From Oscarella lobularis (taxonomy: Eukaryota; Porifera; Homoscleromorpha; Homosclerophorida; Oscarellidae): a stretch of 64,000 nt of DNA. The stretch's first letter is position 1. Every line of letters starts with the position of its first letter. Below the pieces are notes generated by a model that had not been told where the DNA came from, searched no databases, and saw nothing but the letters and a program-made list of their open reading frames with translations. Of this stretch, positions 58,216 through 64,000 are shown piece after piece. The translations under genes were made by a program, and so were the position numbers. The stretch is from contig NC_089182.1 of NCBI RefSeq assembly GCF_947507565.1, positions 930,001 to 994,000 of the forward strand. Direction: 5' to 3'.

Positions 58216-59905
58216 ATGAGCTCGTATCGGATCTACGTTCACTCTGGGAAGGAAGGCAATGGATCAGACACGGACGTGTCCGTAACGATCGTCGGTGACA
58301 AGGACTTCTTGAAGAGTTCGTTGAATCGAGACAACGTTGTCGATTCGAAGGGTCGATTGTTTCGTCCCGGATCCGTAAGTAAATATTAGAAGGAGAACTT
58401 TCGTTGGTACAGTATGGGTCTCCCAAGGAAAATGTCTTTGAAGTGAAACACGAAGGCTCGTTGGGCAATCAAATTGACTTCATACAAGTCAATCACAACG
58501 TGGCATACGGGCTCTTTGTGCGCTGGTATGTCGAGTCGATATCCATCGAAGATGTCGCCGCGAAAAAGATGTACGTCTTTCCGTGCAACAATTGGTTTTC
58601 CGAGACGGACGGCGATTGCCGACAATCTCGCCTACTTGTCAATCGAAGGAGTAAGTATATCGTCACGTGTTTAGATAACTATGTATAAGATTATCTTTTA
58701 TTTTTATTCTAGTTTTGGACGAGACGCTGTACAGTGATCGCGAGAGTGGCGTCTCCTTACTTCAATATGCCCGGTCCGTGCCCGAGACTCGCAAGCAGTC
58801 TGAGGAAGTTTTTCGAATGACTCAATCGCTAACGTCTTCAAAGGAGGCGGAAAAGTGGTTTCAAGAGCATTGTAGGATCTCGCGTTTTTGATTAGCATTG
58901 AGTTGGGATTTTTCCTTTTTGTTGTTAGCTTACTTGATACTGCCATTTGAAAACTGGGCCGGAAATATCACCAAGAACGAAGTCTATTTCTATGTTCCGT
59001 CCACGCTCACAGATGTGAAGCAGATCATCAAAACGGCTCGACTGGCGAACATGAAGGTGCGAGCAATTGGATCAACTCACTCGTGGACGGAGCTGTATCC
59101 GAACGAGAAGACGGCTCTCATCGATCCTCAGCATCTGAAACCGGAGGAAGGCGAGGAACCAATCGCGTATAACGAGGGGGCTAAAGAAGTGACGGTTCTA
59201 TGCAATGTGACGACCTTTCGCATGAAAGTGCACCAGCTGAAGAACAATTACAATTTCATGTTCAACGTCGTCTTGGGAGGTGTCACCTATGGGGGCATTA
59301 TCTCAACAGGATGTCACGTATGTACAATGTAAAAATCAATGCAGATACTTATATGTATTTATTATTATTTAGGGTACTGGGAAGTATTGCCGAACCCATC
59401 CGGATCTCGTTAAAGAGATAAATATCGTCAATAGTGACGGCAAATTGGTGACGTACAAGCGATCCGAAGATGACGAAATGGTCAATGCAGCTGGATTGAG
59501 CATGGGCCTCTTTGGCTTTGTCTACTCGGCCACACTGGAGGTGGTGCCCGGCTTGAAAATTGTGGAAGTGTTCAATAAGCACGACTACAAAGTTGGGGAT
59601 ACGCTTCTAAACGCCTCAGCACTGAAAGTTAATAGTAATAGTTATATAAGTAGTTATTTTACATTCTCTTGCTAGAGTGTTATTGAGAGCAACTTTTCGA
59701 CGGAAGTCTTTTGGTTTCCTTTCAACAGCAATCCGTGCAGTGCAGGGAGTCCAGTCATGAGAGCTGAACGAGAGAAATTTGCCATGTCAGTTCTCGGCCA
59801 ACTGGCAACTGGAGCTACCTGTTTGGACATCAGCACAAACGGTGAATGGAATCCAAACGACGACCATCTTTCAATCAAGGAAGTCAGGATGGACCCAGGG
59901 GGTAA
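57866..59905 (+). repeat. Tandem segmental duplication, unit A
   Basis: Left unit of a direct duplication with 62035-64000. Similarity runs through promoter, exons and introns with scattered substitutions and small indels. Spacing between the two start codons is 4093 bases. Confidence 0.9.
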
Positions 59906-60883
59906 GAATAAATAAATAAATAAATAAATAAATAATAATGATTTTTCTGATTAGGCGAGCCAGTAGGGGACCTTTACTACGATGTTCAGTATGCAGTGCA
60001 GTATGCTCAAGCAAAACTCTTTAAAGAAATGCCCACTGTGATTGCCCAGATGCCTTGGCTGACTCCCATCTTCACAACATTCGTCAATTTCTCTCAGAAA
60101 TCGTGCAAGGTGCCCGGCACCGACATTCAAATGGGCGTACCATCACAGTAAAGAAAAACGACACGCTGCGGAAAATTGTAATTGCTACATTATCTGTCTG
60201 TCTATCTGTCTTGCAGTATTGTTCAGCAATTGCCAAATGCCATTCACTACCGATATTGGGTCAGCGAAGGATTCCAAGTCTATAATTTCGAAATGGGCTT
60301 CATAGTCAATGACGACTACGAGAACATCGTCCAGGCGAACCAGGTGATTTTATCCTATACGCGAGATTCTCAAGGAAACGCCTACGTATGTAATTCAGGC
60401 GGTCGTCGATACCGTCAAAGAATACGCGGCGAATCACAAATTTCCTATGTCCATCGGTATGGAGTCGCGATTCATGTCGGACAGCCAGAGTTGGCTCTGT
60501 CCCGCCGGCGTCGGACGCAGCAAACCGAAGGACGATCCAATCAAAGTCGCATTCATTGGAATATTGGCGTTGGGCAGTGAGCTAACGAGACAACTCTGGG
60601 TTCAGTTTGCACAAGATGTGGCCAAAGTAAGTCAATGTTATAAGATTAAGATTCTGTGCATTTTTTTCTTCCTAAGAAATGGATGTCTGTTGACGGCGTG
60701 AAGCCCTTGCCTCATTGGGGCAAGGCTTCAGAATTGGGTTGCACTCCGCAGTTCGTCAAGTATTTGTGGGATAACAACGGCGAAAATATGCAGAAATTTC
60801 TTGATCAGCTTGCCAAATCAGGAGCTGATCCTGACAAGATTTTCTTCAATGAGTATCTGGAAACGGTGCTGAAAAAACCTTGA
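58216..60883 (+). CDS. PLAT domain fused to FAD-linked (ALO/GLO-like) oxidase, copy 1
   Basis: About 10 exons. N-terminal PLAT/LH2 domain (58216 to about 58650): YRIYVHSGKEGNGSDTDVSV, FEVKHEGSLGNQIDFIQVNH, and KKMYVFPCNNWFSETDGD. A helical linker follows, then a VAO-type FAD domain: FYVPSTLTDVKQIIKTARLA, VRAIGSTHSWTEL (the HS motif where related oxidases bind FAD covalently), VVLGGVTYGGII, TGCH|GTGKY, AAGLSMGLFGFVYSATLEVV. The C-terminal part has the ALO-family pattern: AIHYRYWVSEGFQVYNFEMG, SIGMESRFM and KPLPHWGKASE (compare HWAK). It probably oxidises an aldonolactone or similar sugar acid with FAD; substrate unknown. No signal peptide is visible. A (AAAT)n run sits in the intron at about 59907-59934. 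A near-identical copy begins at 62309. Confidence 0.85.
59907..59934 (+). repeat. (AAAT)n microsatellite in an intron
   Basis: About seven AAAT/AATA units directly after the donor of an intron in PLAT-oxidase copy 1. Confidence 0.85.
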
Positions 60884-60918
60884 TCTGCTTTTGACGTGGA
60901 CTTTGGACGGTTTGCCGC

Positions 60919-60942
60919 TATCGCTGCTGCTGCTGCTGCTGC
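60919..60942 (+). repeat. CTG triplet run after PLAT-oxidase copy 1
   Basis: Six to seven CTG units in the 3' flank of copy 1. Confidence 0.8.
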
Positions 60943-61090
60943 GCTTGATTTGCAATGCTGTTTGCGTGACGACGTGTAGCCTATGACGTAAAGCCTGTGA
61001 CGTAAACCCTGTGCACTCCGGGAATTCTTTTTGCACTACAAAACCCGGATAACTCCAAACAAGCGATCGAAGAAACGCTCTTTCCACCCC

Positions 61091-61340
61091 ATGTCGCTCT
61101 TCAAGACGCGCGAATGGTGGTCGACGAGCGCGGGAAGCGAGGAAAGCTTCGGAAGCGGATGTCTGCGTCGCAAAAGTCGACTTCTCAAGTTCTCATTGTC
61201 GATTTTAGTTTTCGAACGCTTCAAACCATTAGTTCTCTTGCTGTTATACGAAGGGATGCACTTTTGACCCAGCGCGAGTTTGTTTTGCTACATTCGTCAC
61301 GAAGGCCGAATCTGCGTCCGTGAGTGCTCGAATAGAATAT
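61091..61340 (+). pseudogene. BBS9: BBS9 (PTHB1) 5' relic
   Basis: The frame from 61091 reads MSLFKTREWWSTSAGSEESF then GSGCL, close to the BBS9 N-terminus (human MSLFKARDWWSTILGDKEEF, DQGCL). After GCL the likeness moves to another frame (VAKVDFSSS, compare VANVDNSG), then another (QVLIVDFSFRTLQTIS, compare DKIIVGSFMGYLRIFS), and perhaps again near 61280 (FVLLHSS / RICVRE). Such frame changes without splice sites between them suggest a decayed fragment of the BBSome beta-propeller subunit. No later BBS9 exons are seen. A functional copy presumably lies elsewhere. It could also be a very divergent spliced gene with tiny introns. Confidence 0.5.
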
Positions 61341-62308
61341 CACTTTTAGCTGCTTTACGGACGCATTACATTGGGTCCAATTTTGAGGCGCTCAAGTACA
61401 GTTTTGAGTTAGGGTTAGGGTTAGGGTCAGCCGGTGCCTCGCTCGTCCGCAATGAAGCAGACATTGCAGATTCTGAGCTCTGCGAGCTTTTATGCACCTT
61501 AGATGTCAATCTGTTAGCATGTGCAGCGCGTGCACGTCTTCAGAGAGATGCTAGGGACCTAGTAGGGTAGGTACGACTTCGTACTAGCTCGACACGGAAT
61601 ACGGCTCTATATGCAGCCGGACGCACACAATAGCAAAATCGAGAGTGATATAGTTGATTTTCTCATTAGTCTGCTAAGAAACAACGCGAATGCGCTCTCT
61701 TAGGACAACGTTTTCAGACATATCTACTATATGGCAGCGTAACTATAAGGCGAGGAGGGCGCCTCAAAATTAGGCATGTTTTCTACACCATTAGCGACTA
61801 ATATGAGCGGTTGTTTGGCCGCTTTTTAGTCGTGCGGCCGAAACGACAGAAGCGGAAATAAGAGGGAGCGCGAAACTTGAAGACGATAAGAGCTATCGCC
61901 TTCAAATTCATACTTTGCATTTGTGTCTACAAATGCATACTAGCGATACTCGAAAAATGTCTGTAAGATTCTTATTATGCCTGAAAAACGACTTTAAAAA
62001 TGGGCGTGTCGGTAGCGCGCGGTAGTGCACAACCCCCTTGACATCTCCTTCTTCCCGACCTGCCCTCATTAGCGACGCATATGCGCAGTGAAAGCCTCTC
62101 TTGTTTGTTAGCAACCCTCGCGACGCGCGCTCCGGTAACTTTCCATGAGCCTATATATATATCGTTGCTACTGAAACTTCACAACGCCTATGAAGAGAAT
62201 TTGCTGCTGGACGTCTGATGCTAAGGTGTGGCAAACGCTTATTGGACTCTGTGCAGCCGTCCAATCAGATACCAGTCAGGGCCTGCGGTTAAACCTAATC
62301 TGTAGGTG
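61324..62308. other. Intergenic between tandem copies
   Basis: About 980 bases with no gene recognised. It contains a TTAGGG array at 61409. From about 62035 it becomes the duplicated promoter of the PLAT-oxidase gene. Confidence 0.5.
61409..61426 (+). repeat. Interstitial telomere-like repeat (TTAGGG)3
   Basis: Three exact TTAGGG units between the two tandem PLAT-oxidase genes. TTAGGG is the common animal telomere repeat. Confidence 0.9.
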
Positions 62309-64000
62309 ATGAGCACGTATCGGATCTACGTTCACTCTGGGAAGGAAGGCAATGGATCAGACACGGACGTGTCCGTAACGATCGTCGGTGACAAGGACTT
62401 CTTGAAGAGTTCGTTGAATCGAGGCAACGTTGTCAATTCGAAGGGTCGATTGTTTCGTCCCGGATCCGTAAGTAATTATTGAATTAGAAGGAGAACTTTC
62501 GTTGGTACAGTATGGGTCTCCCAAGGAAAATGTCTTTGAAGTGAAACACGAAGGCTCGTTGGGCAATCAAATTGACTTCATACAAGTCAATCACAACGTG
62601 GCATACGGGCTCTTTGTGCGCTGGTATGTTGAGTCGATATCCATCGAAGATGTCGCCGCGAAAAAGATGTACGTCTTTCCGTGCAACAATTGGTTTTCCG
62701 AGACGGACGGCGATTGTCGACAATCTCGCCTACTTGTCAATCGAAGGAGTAAGTATATCGTCACGTGTTTAGATAACTATGTATAAGATTATCTTTTATT
62801 TTTATTCTAGTTTTGGACGAGACGCTGTACAGTGATCGCGAGGAGAGTGGCGTCTCCTTACTTCAATATGCCCGGTCCGTGCCCGAGACTCGCAAGCAGT
62901 CTGAGGAAGTTTTTCAAATGACTCAATCGCTAACGTCTTCAAAGGAGGCGGAAAAGTGGTTTCAAGAGCATTGTAAGATCTCGCATTTTGATTAGCATTG
63001 AGTTGGGATTTTTTCCTTTTTGTTGTTAGCTTACTTGATACTGCCATTTGAAAACTGGGCCGGAAATATCACCAAGAACGAAGTCTATTTCTATGTTCCG
63101 TCCACGCTCACAGATGTGAAGCAGATCATCAAAACGGCTCGACTGGCAAACATGAAGGTGCGAGCAATTGGATCAACTCACTCGTGGACGGAGCTGTATC
63201 CGAACGAGAAGACGGCTCTCATCGATCCTCAGCATCTGAAACCGGAAGAAGGAGAGGAACCAATCGCGTATAACGAGGGGGCTAAAGAAGTGACGGTTCT
63301 ATGCAATGTGACGACGTCTCGCATGAAAGTACACCAGCTGAATAACAATTACAATTTCATGTTCAACGTCGTCTTGGGAGGTGTCACCTATGGGGGCATT
63401 ATTGCAACAGGATGTCACGTACGTAAAAAAAATCAATGCAAATACTTATATGTATTTAATATTATTTAGGGTACTGGGAAGTATTGCCAAACTCATCCGG
63501 ATCTCGTTAAAGAGATAAAGATCGTCAATAGTGACGGCAAATTGGTGACGTACAAGCGATCCGAAGATGACGAAATGGTCAATGCAGCTGGATTGAGCAT
63601 GGGCCTCTTTGGCTTTGTCTACTCGGCCACACTGGAGGTGGTGCCCGGCTTGAAAATTGTAGAAGTGTTCAATAAGCACGACCACAAAGTTGGGGATACG
63701 CTTCTGAACGCCTCAGCACTGAAAGTTAATAGTAATAGTTATATAAGTAGTTATTACATTCTCTTGCTAGCATGTTATTGAGAGCAACTTTTCGACGGAA
63801 GTCTTTTGGTTTCCTTTCAACAGCAATCCGTGCAGTGCAGGGAGTCCAGTCATGAGAGCCGAACGAGAGAAATTTGCCATGTCAGTTCTCGGCCAACTGG
63901 CAACTGGAGCTACGTGTTTGGACATCAGCACAAACGGTGAATGGAATCCAAACGACGACCATCTTTCAATCAAGGAAGTCAGAATGGACCCAGGGGGTAA
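62035..64000 (+). repeat. Tandem segmental duplication, unit B (runs off the window)
   Basis: Right unit, matching 57866-59905. It reaches the last base of the window, so its right end is not seen. Confidence 0.9.
62309..64000 (+). CDS. PLAT-FAD oxidase, copy 2 (partial, cut by window end)
   Basis: Same exon plan, splice sites and protein as copy 1 for its first six or seven exons: MSTYRIYVHSGKEGNGSDTD, the PLAT domain, GSTHSWTEL, and AAGLSMGLFGFVYSATLEVV, ending at RMDPGG followed by the donor GGTAA at 64000. Differences are few: Ser3 to Thr, one extra Glu after SDRE, ISTGCH to IATGCH, and scattered silent or conservative changes. No stop or frameshift is seen in the part present, so both copies look usable. 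The C-terminal half of the oxidase lies beyond the window. Confidence 0.88.

Noticed and set aside
61280-61570. 96-codon frame downstream of the BBS9 relic
   Set aside because: It runs through the TTAGGG array and has no family likeness.

Overview
The window is nuclear DNA of an animal with a very compact genome. Genes are packed on both strands, and most introns are 30-80 bases and AT-rich with GT..AG ends (a few are GC..AG). Several neighbours are head to head with almost no gap. Gene content is metazoan: a type XV/XVIII-like collagen with an endostatin domain, the mitochondrial transport adaptor TRAK/Milton, inversin, outer-dynein-arm and dynein-regulatory proteins, a SIX-like homeobox gene, a heparan sulfate 3-O-sulfotransferase and GRASP55/65. 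A spliced histidine-biosynthesis gene (HisG) and a bifunctional pseudouridine-degrading enzyme point to an early-branching lineage. My inference is a sponge, possibly a homoscleromorph; nothing in the window proves the species.

Layout, left to right. 1-449: 3' end of a PDZ protein. 559-2285 (-): hyccin, head to head with MRPL10 (2335-2996). 3300-6413: multiplexin-like collagen. 6454-8082 (-): three-SH3 protein. 8446-12320: NSF. 12704-13447 (-): SIX-like homeobox gene. 13660-14731: SPO16-like meiotic protein. 14869-16661 (-): GRASP55/65, start to start with TRAK (16663-19948). 20236-24378: SAM-RA-RA-PDZ-coiled-coil protein. 24516-26811 (-): MFS transporter. 27251-29089: two convergent paralogues of an unrecognised family. 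29406-30252: small basic protein. 30415-32064: HisG. 32345-34509 (-): ODAD4/TTC25. 34988-36049 (-): HS3ST. 36336-39076: CAP-Gly protein. 39040-40423: WW/EF-hand-like protein. 40700-42916 (-): PsuG-PsuK. 44419-45093: Ras-like GTPase. 45572-48348 (-): CWC25. 48421-53880: inversin. 54012-56047: DRC5/TCTE1. 56358-57793 (-): NT5C3. 58216-60883 and 62309-64000 (cut by the window edge): tandem copies of a PLAT plus FAD-linked oxidase gene, with a BBS9 relic and a short TTAGGG array between them.

Most neighbours are not functionally linked. There is a loose cilium theme (ODAD4, inversin, DRC5, BBS9 relic) and a vesicle/organelle theme (NSF, GRASP, TRAK, hyccin). Most genes are spliced, so coordinates give first to last coding base. 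I inferred splice sites by eye from reading-frame continuity and family similarity; no alignment was run.
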